From: Streptomyces sp. NBC_00708
GTDB taxonomy: Bacteria; Actinomycetota; Actinomycetes; Streptomycetales; Streptomycetaceae
Reading direction: 5' to 3'
DNA length: 64,000 nucleotides
Assembly: GCA_036226585.1 (NCBI GenBank)
Contig: CP108997.1
Location: 2,542,001 to 2,606,000 of the forward strand
Below the pieces are notes generated by a model. That model worked only from the letters and a program-made list of their open reading frames with translations. It had not been told where the DNA came from and searched no databases. This document shows positions 47,367 through 57,521 of this stretch, in pieces. The stretch's first letter is position 1; the number at the start of each line of letters is the position of its first letter. Made by a program: the position numbers and the translations under genes.

Positions 47367-48800
47367 TCAGGCGGACGTGGGACCCGTCACAGCGGCCCCG
47401 GCGGCGCGCGCGGCGTCCCGGACGGCCCCGGCGACCGCCCCGGCGACCTTGTCGTTGAAGACCGACGGGATGATGTAGTTCGCGTTCACCTCGTCCTCGG
47501 CGACCACGTCGGCCAGGGCGCGGGCGGCGGCGAGCATCATCTCCGTGTTGACGGTGCGCGACTGGGCGTCGAGCAGACCGCGGAAGACACCCGGGAAGAC
47601 CAGCACGTTGTTGATCTGGTTCGGGAAATCCGAGCGTCCGGTGGCGACGACCGCGGCGGTGCGGCGGGCGATCGCCGGGTCCACCTCGGGGTCCGGATTC
47701 GCGAGCGCGAACACGATCGCGCCCTCCGCCATGGCCGCCACGTCGTCCCCGTCCAGCACGTTGGGGGCGGAGACGCCGATGAAGACGTCGGCGCCGGCCA
47801 CGGCCTCCTTGAGGGTGCCGGTGATGTTCTCCGGGTTGGTGTTGTCCGCGATCCAGCACAGCGGCGAGTCCGGGTCGGCCGAGCGCAGGTCCTCGCGGCC
47901 GGAGTGCACGACACCGTGGATGTCGGCGACGACGGCGTGCTTGACGCCGGCGGCGATGAGGAGCTTCAGGATGGCCGTACCGGCCGCGCCGGCGCCGGAC
48001 ATGACGACCCGTACGTCCCCGATGGCCTTGCCCACCACGCGCAGCGCGTTGGTCAGCGAGGCCAGGACGACGATGGCCGTGCCGTGCTGGTCGTCGTGGA
48101 AGACGGGGATGTCCAGGGCCTCGCGCAGCCGGGCCTCGATCTCGAAGCAGCGCGGCGCCGAGATGTCCTCCAGGTTGATCCCGGCGAAGCCGGGGGCGAT
48201 GGCCTTGACGATCTCGACGATGGCGTCGGTGTCCTGGGTGTCCAGGCAGATCGGCCAGGCATCGATACCGGCGAAGCGCTTGAAGAGGGCCGCCTTGCCC
48301 TCCATGACGGGCAGCGCGGCCTTGGGGCCGATGTTGCCGAGGCCGAGCACCGCGGAGCCGTCCGTCACGACTGCGACGGAGTTGCGCTTGATGGTGAGGC
48401 GGCGGGCGTCCTCGGGATTCTCGGCGATCGCCATGCAGACGCGGGCGACCCCGGGGGTGTAGATCATCGAGAGGTCGTCACGGTTGCGGATGGGGTGCTT
48501 GGACGCCATCTCGATCTTGCCGCCGAGGTGCATGAGGAACGTACGGTCGGAGACCTTGCCGAGCACGACGCCGTCGATGCCGCGCAGACCCTCGACGATC
48601 TCGTCGGCGTGCGCGGTGGAGGAGGCGGCGATCGTGACGTCGATCCGCAGCTTCTCGTGGCCGGAAGCGGTCACGTCGAGGCCGGTGACCGAACCGCCGG
48701 AGGACTCCACGGCCGTGGTGAGCTGGGAGACCGCGGTGCCGCTCGCGGGCACCTCCAGCCTGACCGTCATCGAGTACGAGACGCTGGGCGCCGTTGCCAT
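47367..48800 (-). CDS. NAD-dependent malic enzyme with N-terminal ACT domain
   Basis: 477-residue malate oxidoreductase (decarboxylating). The N-terminal 90 residues form an ACT-like domain (YSMTVRLEVPASGTAVSQLT, LRIDVTIAASSTAHADEIV) that may bind an allosteric effector. The catalytic domain has SMIYTPGVARVCMAI, TDGSAVLGLGNIGPKAALPVMEGKA, VFHDDQHGTAIVV and the Rossmann loop MSGAGAAGTAIL. Streptomycetes have NAD- and NADP-linked enzymes; this locus corresponds to the NAD type. The ATG at 48800 is used; an upstream ATG would add about 10 residues. Confidence 0.9.
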   Translation of the reverse strand: MATAPSVSYSMTVRLEVPASGTAVSQLTTAVESSGGSVTGLDVTASGHEKLRIDVTIAASSTAHADEIVEGLRGIDGVVLGKVSDRTFLMHLGGKIEMASKHPIRNRDDLSMIYTPGVARVCMAIAENPEDARRLTIKRNSVAVVTDGSAVLGLGNIGPKAALPVMEGKAALFKRFAGIDAWPICLDTQDTDAIVEIVKAIAPGFAGINLEDISAPRCFEIEARLREALDIPVFHDDQHGTAIVVLASLTNALRVVGKAIGDVRVVMSGAGAAGTAILKLLIAAGVKHAVVADIHGVVHSGREDLRSADPDSPLCWIADNTNPENITGTLKEAVAGADVFIGVSAPNVLDGDDVAAMAEGAIVFALANPDPEVDPAIARRTAAVVATGRSDFPNQINNVLVFPGVFRGLLDAQSRTVNTEMMLAAARALADVVAEDEVNANYIIPSVFNDKVAGAVAGAVRDAARAAGAAVTGPTSA

Positions 48801-49222
48801 GGCCGAGTCCTTCGCTTTCCTTAGCTTCATTGCTATGCGTGTCCGAAACCCCGAGCAGGCCCGGCAGCGGACACGCCTTCCGATATTCGCACCTACCGAC
48901 GAGTAGTCGTTAATGACTGTCGCAGCGCGGAAACTGTTTTCCACCATACGAGAGAGAGTGGCGCAGCGGAACCCCCGACGGCCGTCCGGGAACGCGAAGA
49001 GGCCCGCGCCACCAGTGGTGACGCGGGCCTCCTCTTCAGTTCACGACACCGGCCCGCCATGCTCGCCTCGCGGCAAGTGGTCGCTCGAAGCGACTAAGGT
49101 TGGGCCCGGGGGCTTGGATCGAGCCGGTGCCGATACCAGGCTAACAAACCACCCGGAAAAGCGATTCCCGCGGCGCGGGTTGACCGGAATCCGCCCCCCG
49201 CGCGCCCCCTCCCCGGGTTCGC
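48801..49222. other. 422-bp gap between malic enzyme and the HelD-like gene
   Basis: No gene. 48801-48960 is the malic enzyme promoter region. A hairpin at 48999-49031 (GAGGCCCGCG arms) is the likely terminator of the helicase. A second small stem, GTCGCT-cga-AGCGAC, is at 49080-49094. The rest is unannotated and I see no ORF. Confidence 0.5.
48999..49031 (-). terminator. Terminator region after the HelD-like gene
   Basis: Near-perfect stem with arms GAGGCCCGCGCCACCA and TGGTGACGCGGGCCTC (48999-49014, 49016-49031). Confidence 0.6.
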
Positions 49223-51601
<2,379 letters not shown>

Positions 51602-51794
51602 CGAGGCCCCCTTCTGACGTGCACTGGGCAGCCGTCAACCCTATGCGACCAGGGGCCCGTGCGCACCTGCCGCACCCCTCTTCGGCGCGTGCGGGGGTAT
51701 CGATTGCGTGACGGCGGCCCGTAAGCGCTCCGGCTCCCCGCCCGATTGGCCGGGAGACCCCGGTCCGCACACGGCCCCCTCGTACGATGAGCCG

Positions 51795-52334
51795 ATGAAC
51801 GCCCACGCGCGCGACGCCCGTCTGCCGGCCGGTTCCCTGGTGCTCCGCCCCTGGCAGCCGGGTGACCTGGGAGTGCTGCTCGACGCGTACCGCGACCCGG
51901 CCGTCCGGGCCGGATCGCGGGCGCCGGTGGCGGACGAGGAGGCGGCCGGCCGCTGGCTGTCGGCCCAGGAGGAGGGCCGGGCGACCGGGCTGCGGCACAG
52001 CTTCGCGGTGGTGGACCGGGCGCTGGGGGACGGGCCGGTCGGGAACGTCGCCCTCTCGTTCCCGGAGCACGGGTCGCCCTCGGCCGAGGTGGGGTACTGG
52101 ACGGTCGCCCCCGCCCGGGGCCGGGGCATCGCCCCGCAGGCCCTCGAAGCGCTCTCCGCATGGGCGTTCGGGGCGTTCGCCGAGCGCGGGCTCGTCCGGC
52201 TCGAACTGCTGCACCAGGTGGACAACGCGGCCTCGTGCCGGGTGGCGGAGAAGGCCGGGTACGGGCTCACCGAGGTGCTGCCGCCGTTCCCGCCGTGGCC
52301 GCGCGAGGGCCACCGCCACACACGTACGGCGTAG
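51795..52334 (+). CDS. GNAT-family N-acetyltransferase
   Basis: 179-residue acetyltransferase of the GNAT/RimJ-like class. LVLRPWQPGDLGVLLDAYRDP is the typical start, AEVGYWTVAPARGRGIAPQALEAL the acetyl-CoA-binding motif A, and RLELLHQVDNAASCRVAEKAGYGLTE the C-terminal part. Substrate unknown. The ATG at 51795 is chosen for a complete fold. It is divergent from the HelD-like gene and convergent with another GNAT. Confidence 0.87.
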   Translation: MNAHARDARLPAGSLVLRPWQPGDLGVLLDAYRDPAVRAGSRAPVADEEAAGRWLSAQEEGRATGLRHSFAVVDRALGDGPVGNVALSFPEHGSPSAEVGYWTVAPARGRGIAPQALEALSAWAFGAFAERGLVRLELLHQVDNAASCRVAEKAGYGLTEVLPPFPPWPREGHRHTRTA

Positions 52335-52344
52335 GGCCCGCTCC

Positions 52345-52917
52345 TCAGTCCTCGGCGCCGGTCATCGGGCCGTCGTGCAGGATGCGCTGGAAGAGGCGGT
52401 GGTCGCGCCACTCGCCGTCGATGTGCATATAGCGCGGGGCGACGCCGAACTCCTCGAACCCGCACTTGGCGAGGACCCGCTGCGAGGCCGCGTTGTGCAG
52501 GACCGTGCACGCCTCGACCCGGTGCAGCCGCAGGTCGTTCCGCGCCACCTCGCAGATCGTGCGCACCGCGGTCGTGGCCAGCCCGCGGCCCGCGAGTTCC
52601 ACATCCACCCAGTAGCCGAGCACCGCGCTGTGGCAGGCGCCGAGCACGATGGCGTTGAGGGTGAACCCGCCCACGACCCGGTCCTCGGCATCGCTCAGCA
52701 CCCAGGGCATCGAACGGCCCGCGTCCCGGTCCGCCAGCAGCCCGGCGAGGCGGGCGCGCTGCCCCTCCTCGGTGTAGAAGGAGTCGGGCCGTACGGGCTC
52801 CCAGGGCTTCATATACGTACGGCTGCGGGTCAGCGCGGCGGCGAGGGAGGCCGCGTCGGCCCGCGTGACGGGGCGGAGCCGTATCCCCGCGCCGAGCGGG
52901 TGGACGTCATCGGTCAT
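52345..52917 (-). CDS. GNAT-family acetyltransferase (RimJ/RimL type)
   Basis: 190 residues. Opening GIRLRPVTRADAASLAAALTRSRTYMKPWEP and YWVDVELAGRGLATTAVRTICEVA (acetyl-CoA pyrophosphate loop) followed by LRLHRVEACTVLHNAASQRVLAKCGF. This resembles ribosomal-protein or small-molecule acetyltransferases. It is convergent with the first GNAT with only 10 bp between the stops, but the two are not close paralogs. Confidence 0.87.
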   Translation of the reverse strand: MTDDVHPLGAGIRLRPVTRADAASLAAALTRSRTYMKPWEPVRPDSFYTEEGQRARLAGLLADRDAGRSMPWVLSDAEDRVVGGFTLNAIVLGACHSAVLGYWVDVELAGRGLATTAVRTICEVARNDLRLHRVEACTVLHNAASQRVLAKCGFEEFGVAPRYMHIDGEWRDHRLFQRILHDGPMTGAED

Positions 52918-53017
52918 GCCCGCACGCTATCCGGCCCGCCGCGCCCCTGGACGCTCGCGTAGGCGGATGCGCGCCTGGACGATGGAGCCGGTCCGGCCGC
53001 GCCGCTTCACTGGATCC

Positions 53018-53587
53018 ATGACCAGCAACCGGGCCGACCGGCCGACCTCCGCCTCCCACCGCCTCGTCCTCGGCGCCGCCGCCGTCACCACGGGACTGAT
53101 GGCCGGCACCTTCTTCGTGTTCTCCTGCGCGGTGATGCCCGCGCTGGGCCGCAGCGACGACCGGACCTTCATCGAGGTCATGCAGAACATCAACGACGTC
53201 ATCGAGAACCCGGTGTTCTTCGCCGGTTTCTTCGGCGCCCTGGTCCTGACCGCCGTCGCCGCCTGGCAGCACCGCCGCTCGCCGGGCCCGCGCGGCTGGA
53301 TCCTCGCCGCGCTCGCGGTGTACGTCGTGGCGTTCCTGCTCACCTCGGGCGTCAACGTGCCCCTGAACAACGCGCTGGCGGACGCCGGTGATCCCGCGCA
53401 CATCGCCGGCCCGGCCGCCGTACGGGACCGGTTCGAGGACGCGTGGAACCTGTGGAACACGGTGCGCGCCGTCCTGTGCACCGCCGCGCTCGCGCTCCTG
53501 CTGCGGGCTCCGTACGCCGGTGCGCGCCCGGCCGTTCAGGAGCCCGCGTACGTGGCGTCCGCCGCCGGGTCCAGGGCCAGCCGGTAA
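53018..53587 (+). CDS. DUF1772 family membrane protein
   Basis: 189 residues with four hydrophobic segments and the DUF1772 (anthrone-oxygenase-like) pattern: GLMAGTFFVFSCAVMPALG at the start, FIEVMQNINDVIENPVFF, TSGVNVPLNNAL and a final WNLWNTVRAVLCTAALAL. Some DUF1772 members are cofactor-free oxygenases of aromatic polyketides, but most are uncharacterised. No polyketide genes adjoin. Its end overlaps nnaR (opposite strand) by about 50 bp. Confidence 0.82.
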   Translation: MTSNRADRPTSASHRLVLGAAAVTTGLMAGTFFVFSCAVMPALGRSDDRTFIEVMQNINDVIENPVFFAGFFGALVLTAVAAWQHRRSPGPRGWILAALAVYVVAFLLTSGVNVPLNNALADAGDPAHIAGPAAVRDRFEDAWNLWNTVRAVLCTAALALLLRAPYAGARPAVQEPAYVASAAGSRASR

Positions 53588-54678
53588 CCGCGCTTGACCA
53601 CCGTCTGGATCAGCCGGGGCGCCCCGAGCGCGGTACGGAGCCGGGCCATGGCGGTCTCGACCGCGTGCTCGTCCGTACCGCTGCCGGGCAGGGCGCGCAG
53701 CAGGTCGGCGCGCGAGACCACCCAGCCCGGCCTGCGGGCCAGGGTGTGCAGCAGGGCCATCCCGGCCGGCGGGACCGCGCGCAGCTCGTCGTCGACCAGG
53801 ACGGCGTGGCCCCTGATCTCTACGCGGTGGCCCGCGATGGGCAGTCTCCGGGCGCGGGCGGGCAGTTCGCGGCAGATGAGCTGGACGAGCGGGCCGAGCC
53901 GGAAGCGTTCCGGCTGGACGGTGTCGATCCCGCGCGCCTGCAACGGCACGGCGGTGACCGGGCCGACGCACGCCGGTACGATGCCGCCGCGCAGCGCGGT
54001 GACGACCTCGGCCAGCAGCCCGCGTTCCTCGGCCCGGCCGAGCAGCGAGGCCGCCGCCGGGGCGCTGGTGAAGGTCAGCGCGTCCAGGGCGCGGGCCGCG
54101 GTCAGGTCGAGGAGCCGGTCCAGCGGCGCGATGTCCTCCGGCGGCATCCAGCGGTAGACCGGGACGGCGACCACCTCCGCGCCGGCTTCGCGCAGCGACT
54201 CCGAGAAGCCCGGGAGGGGTTCTCCGTGCAGCTGGAGCGCGACGCGGCGGCCCTCCACGCCTTCCTCCAGCAGCCGTTCCAGCACCTCGGCCATGGACTC
54301 GGACGCCGGGGACCAGGCCTCGGTCAGCCCGGCGGCGCGGACGGCGCCCTTCACCTTGGGGCCGCGTGCCAGGAGTTCGACCCCGCGCAGGGTCTCCAGG
54401 AGCCGGTCGCCGATGCCCCAGCCGTCGGCCGCCTCGATCCAGCCCCGGAAGCCGATCGCGGTGGTGGCGACGACCACGTCGGGGGTGTCGGCGATCAGCT
54501 GCTCGGTCGCGGCGAGCAGTTCGCCGTCGTCGGCGAGCGGCACGATCCGCAGGGCCGGTGCGTGCACCACGGTGGCGCCCCGGCGCCGCAGCAGTGTGCC
54601 CAGCTCCTCCGCCCGGCGCGCTGCGGTGACACCGACCGTGAAACCCGCGAGGGGCCCGTGCTGTGCGTCGTCGTGCAT
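53536..54678 (-). CDS. nnaR: HemD-domain/winged-helix regulator of nitrate/nitrite assimilation
   Basis: 380 residues. An N-terminal uroporphyrinogen-III synthase-like (HemD) domain (GFTVGVTAARRAEELGTLLRR, VVVATTAIGFRGWIEA, LTFTSAPAAASLLG) is joined to a C-terminal OmpR/PhoB winged helix (MALLHTLARRPGWVVSRADLL, HAVETAMARLRTALG, RGYRLAL). This architecture is NnaR, which works with GlnR on nitrite reductase and nitrate genes in S. coelicolor. It lies downstream of narK on the same strand. The ATG at 54678 is preferred to an upstream TTG. Confidence 0.88.
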   Translation of the reverse strand: MHDDAQHGPLAGFTVGVTAARRAEELGTLLRRRGATVVHAPALRIVPLADDGELLAATEQLIADTPDVVVATTAIGFRGWIEAADGWGIGDRLLETLRGVELLARGPKVKGAVRAAGLTEAWSPASESMAEVLERLLEEGVEGRRVALQLHGEPLPGFSESLREAGAEVVAVPVYRWMPPEDIAPLDRLLDLTAARALDALTFTSAPAAASLLGRAEERGLLAEVVTALRGGIVPACVGPVTAVPLQARGIDTVQPERFRLGPLVQLICRELPARARRLPIAGHRVEIRGHAVLVDDELRAVPPAGMALLHTLARRPGWVVSRADLLRALPGSGTDEHAVETAMARLRTALGAPRLIQTVVKRGYRLALDPAADATYAGS

Positions 54679-54807
54679 ATGGTCTACCCGGCTCTCGTCC
54701 CGCTGCTGCCCGTTGATGCGGAGGACCGAGCCTGCCAACGCCGCGTGACAGACCCGGTTCAGCCGTATTTCCCGCTCGTTACGTCGCCCATCCGGCCGGC
54801 GGGTGTC

Positions 54808-56142
54808 TCACACCTCGGCGTAGCTGAGCTGCGGCTTCGCCGGGACGGGCGCGGCACGACGAAGGTATACCGCCCAGGTGAGCGCGAAACACACGCCGTA
54901 GAAGGCGAGGAAGGACCAGAAGGCCGCCGTTCCCGTGCCGGAGGCCTGGAAGGACTGGCGGAACGCGAGGTTGATGGCGAGTCCGCCGAGCGCCCCGACC
55001 GCCCCGATCAGCCCCATCGCCGCCCCGGAGAGCCGCCGTCCCCGGGCCGCCGCCTCCTCGCCGCGCAGCCCCTGGGCGATCGCCTTGGCGTGGAAGATGC
55101 CGGGGATCATCTTGTACGTCGATCCGTTGCCGAGCCCGGACAGGACGAACAGGGCGGTGAAGCCGACGAGGAACACGCTCAGCGAGGCGATGCCGGAGGC
55201 GTACACGACGACACCCGTCGCGGCGGCCATGGCGGCGAAGTTGACGAGGGTGATGCGGGCCCCGCCGTACCGGTCGGCCAGCCAGCCGCCGGCCGGCCGG
55301 ATCAGCGAGCCGAGGAGCGGGCCGATGAAGGTGAGCGAAGCCGCCTGGAGCGGGGTCCGGCCGAACTGGGTCTGCAGGACGAGCCCGAAGGCGAAGCTGT
55401 AGCCGATGAAGGAGCCGAAGGTGCCGATGTAGAGGACGGCCATGATCCAGGTGTGGCGGTCGCGTACGGCCTCCTTGGCCGCCCCGGTGTCGTTCTGCAC
55501 CGGCGCCAGGTTGTCCATGAACAGCGCGGCGCACCCGGCGGCGAGCAGGATCAGCGGGATGTACGCGGCGAGCACGATCCTGGGGTGCGCGGCCCCCGCC
55601 GTGCCGATCACCAGGAGCCCGGCCAGCTGCACCACGGGCACGCCGATGTTGCCGCCGCCCGCGTTGAGCCCGAGCGCCCAGCCCTTCTTGCGGAGCGGGA
55701 AGAAGGCGTTGATGTTCGTCATCGACGAGGCGAAGTTGCCGCCGCCGATGCCGGTCAGCGCGGACACCGCGAGGAAGGTGCCGTACGAGGTGCCCGGTTC
55801 CATCACCACGAGGGCGGCGATCGTCGGCACGAGCAGGGTGAGCGCGCTGAACACCGTCCAGTTCCGGCCACCGAACCGGGCCACCGCGAAGGTGTACGGC
55901 ACCCGGACGACGGCCCCGACGAGGGTGGCGGTGGAGATGAGGAAGAACTTCCCGGCCGGGTCGACCCCGTACTCGGGCCCCATGAACAGCACCATCACCG
56001 ACCAGAGGGTCCAGATGGAGAAGCCGATGTGTTCGGACAGGACGGAGAACCAGAGGTTGCGCCGGGCGGTCCGCTCACCCGTCTCACGCCAGAAGGTCTC
56101 GTCCTCCGGGTCCCAGTGCTCGATCCAACGGCCTGCCATCAC
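54808..56142 (-). CDS. narK: MFS nitrate/nitrite transporter
   Basis: 444-residue major facilitator of the NNP family, about 12 helices. Recognition comes from WTLWSVMVLFMGPEYGVDPAGKFFLI at the start, GIGGGNFASSMTNINAFFPLRKKGWALGLNAGGGNIGVPVVQL (the nitrate signature region) and FIGPLLGSLIRPAGGWLADRYGG. It probably imports nitrate or exports nitrite. It precedes nnaR on the same strand, 129 bp away, so the pair may be transcribed together under GlnR/NnaR control. Confidence 0.9.
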   Translation of the reverse strand: MMAGRWIEHWDPEDETFWRETGERTARRNLWFSVLSEHIGFSIWTLWSVMVLFMGPEYGVDPAGKFFLISTATLVGAVVRVPYTFAVARFGGRNWTVFSALTLLVPTIAALVVMEPGTSYGTFLAVSALTGIGGGNFASSMTNINAFFPLRKKGWALGLNAGGGNIGVPVVQLAGLLVIGTAGAAHPRIVLAAYIPLILLAAGCAALFMDNLAPVQNDTGAAKEAVRDRHTWIMAVLYIGTFGSFIGYSFAFGLVLQTQFGRTPLQAASLTFIGPLLGSLIRPAGGWLADRYGGARITLVNFAAMAAATGVVVYASGIASLSVFLVGFTALFVLSGLGNGSTYKMIPGIFHAKAIAQGLRGEEAAARGRRLSGAAMGLIGAVGALGGLAINLAFRQSFQASGTGTAAFWSFLAFYGVCFALTWAVYLRRAAPVPAKPQLSYAEV

Positions 56143-56191
56143 GTGCCTCCACGGGTGGTCGGGGGTGTTGTCCCGAACCTAGGAAGCGCGC

Positions 56192-56217
56192 GTTTCGGTG
56201 CCGTGCCGCGAGGTGAC
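56192..56217 (-). promoter_or_regulatory. Possible GlnR/NnaR box upstream of narK
   Basis: GTTTC, six bases, GTGCC, five bases, GTGAC (plus strand) is a partial match to the GlnR motif GTTTC-n6-GTNAC read in this orientation, about 50-75 bp before the narK ATG. The second half-site has one mismatch and the last spacing is off by one. Confidence 0.3.
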
Positions 56218-56270
56218 CTGTGGGCAACCTTGCTCTCACCGGGCCGGGGCCGGCCCGGTGAGAAGCGCGG

Positions 56271-57521
56271 TCAGCGGCGGGCGCGGGCGGCGCCGTTGGG
56301 CCAGAGCCTCGGGCGCCGCCGGGCGGCGAGGTCCTCGACCCAGCCGACGGCGAGGATCATCAGCCCGATCAGCGGCCAGATGAGGATCAGCGCCAGCGTG
56401 TTGTACGAGGCCTCGATGTACGTCCCCAGATGGTCGCCGACCCACGGCACGTCCCACAGCCGGTCGATGATCGGGAAGGTGGCCATCAGCAGCATGTTGT
56501 GCCAGAGGTAGATGGTCACCGCCCGGTTGTTGGCGAGGGTGACCAGGGTGTCCCAGCCGGCCAGCCGGCCCGGCAGCTCGCGCCAGGAGGGGGCGTACTG
56601 GAGCAGGATCATGCAGAAGCCGAGCGACCAGGTGGCCTGGGCGAGCGGGATCTCGTCGAGGTTCCAGCCCTCCTCGGTGAGGTGGTGTGCGCCCCACCAC
56701 AACGCGAAGGCCATCAGCATCGCGGCCAGCGAGACCGCCAGGTAGCGCGGGACGGTCTTCAGCAGCCCGTCGTGGTGGGCGAAGCCGAGGATCCAGCAGG
56801 AGCCGAACACCGCGAAGTCGACCAGGCCCTCACCGGCCGTGCCCGGCACGGTGACCAGACCGGTGCCGATGACGGCCGTGAGCCCGATCGGGGCGAGCAG
56901 GGTCACCCACGGGAGCCGGCGGAAGGCCTTCAGCAGCAGCGGGGAGGCCAGGACGAACCACAGGTAGGCCCGGATGTACCAGAGCGGCCCGATCGCCTGC
57001 TCGGCCCAGGAGGTCTCCAGCCAGCCGCCCTCGGAACCGCTCTCCCATGGGAAGGGCGGGGTGCCGACCGGCAGGAGGTAGCAGCCCAGCTTGAGGAACC
57101 ACCAGATCCCCTCCTCGCGCACCGGCTTCCAGCCGAGCAGGAAGACCATGGGGACGACGAGAGCGGCGAACGCCCACATCGGCGGCAGCAGCCTGCGCAC
57201 CCGGGAGCGGATGACGCTCCACGCGGGCCGGGCCAGCGACCGTGCCATCAGCGAGCCGGCCAGGGCGAACATGACGCCCATGGACGGGAACACGACGGTC
57301 AGCCAGGCCCAGCCGAAGAGGTGGAAGACCACGACCCGGACGAGCGCGACCGCGCGCAGCAGGTCCAGGTAGCGGTCCCGGCCGGCCCCGGCGGGCGCGG
57401 GCTCGGCAACGGGTTCGGCAGCGGGTCCGGGGGCCGCCGGACGCTGCACGGGGAGCTGCATCGTGGGCACATCCCCGTGCGGCTGTGCCGGGTACGCCGG
57501 GGACTCGCTCGGATACGTCAT
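56271..57521 (-). CDS. Membrane acyltransferase (acyltransferase-3 family) in the mat locus
   Basis: 416 residues: a disordered Pro-rich N-terminus (about 45 residues), then about ten membrane helices. The family motif is RYLDLLRAVALVRVVVFHLFGW (conserved Arg and His, residues about 50-67, split here). Such OafA-like enzymes O-acylate cell-surface glycans. It overlaps the stop of matB by 4 bp and is on the same strand, so it probably modifies the polymer made by MatB. Acyl donor and target are not determined. Confidence 0.82.
   Translation of the reverse strand: MTYPSESPAYPAQPHGDVPTMQLPVQRPAAPGPAAEPVAEPAPAGAGRDRYLDLLRAVALVRVVVFHLFGWAWLTVVFPSMGVMFALAGSLMARSLARPAWSVIRSRVRRLLPPMWAFAALVVPMVFLLGWKPVREEGIWWFLKLGCYLLPVGTPPFPWESGSEGGWLETSWAEQAIGPLWYIRAYLWFVLASPLLLKAFRRLPWVTLLAPIGLTAVIGTGLVTVPGTAGEGLVDFAVFGSCWILGFAHHDGLLKTVPRYLAVSLAAMLMAFALWWGAHHLTEEGWNLDEIPLAQATWSLGFCMILLQYAPSWRELPGRLAGWDTLVTLANNRAVTIYLWHNMLLMATFPIIDRLWDVPWVGDHLGTYIEASYNTLALILIWPLIGLMILAVGWVEDLAARRRPRLWPNGAARARR

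Noticed and set aside
49080..49094. Short stem GTCGCT-cga-AGCGAC as part of a tRNA-like or riboswitch element
   Set aside because: No further paired helices or conserved loops around it; a simple hairpin only.
53443..56511. Very long plus-strand open frame antisense to nnaR and narK
   Set aside because: Rich in Arg, Glu, Gly and Pro with no domain; the opposite strand encodes two clear genes with family motifs.
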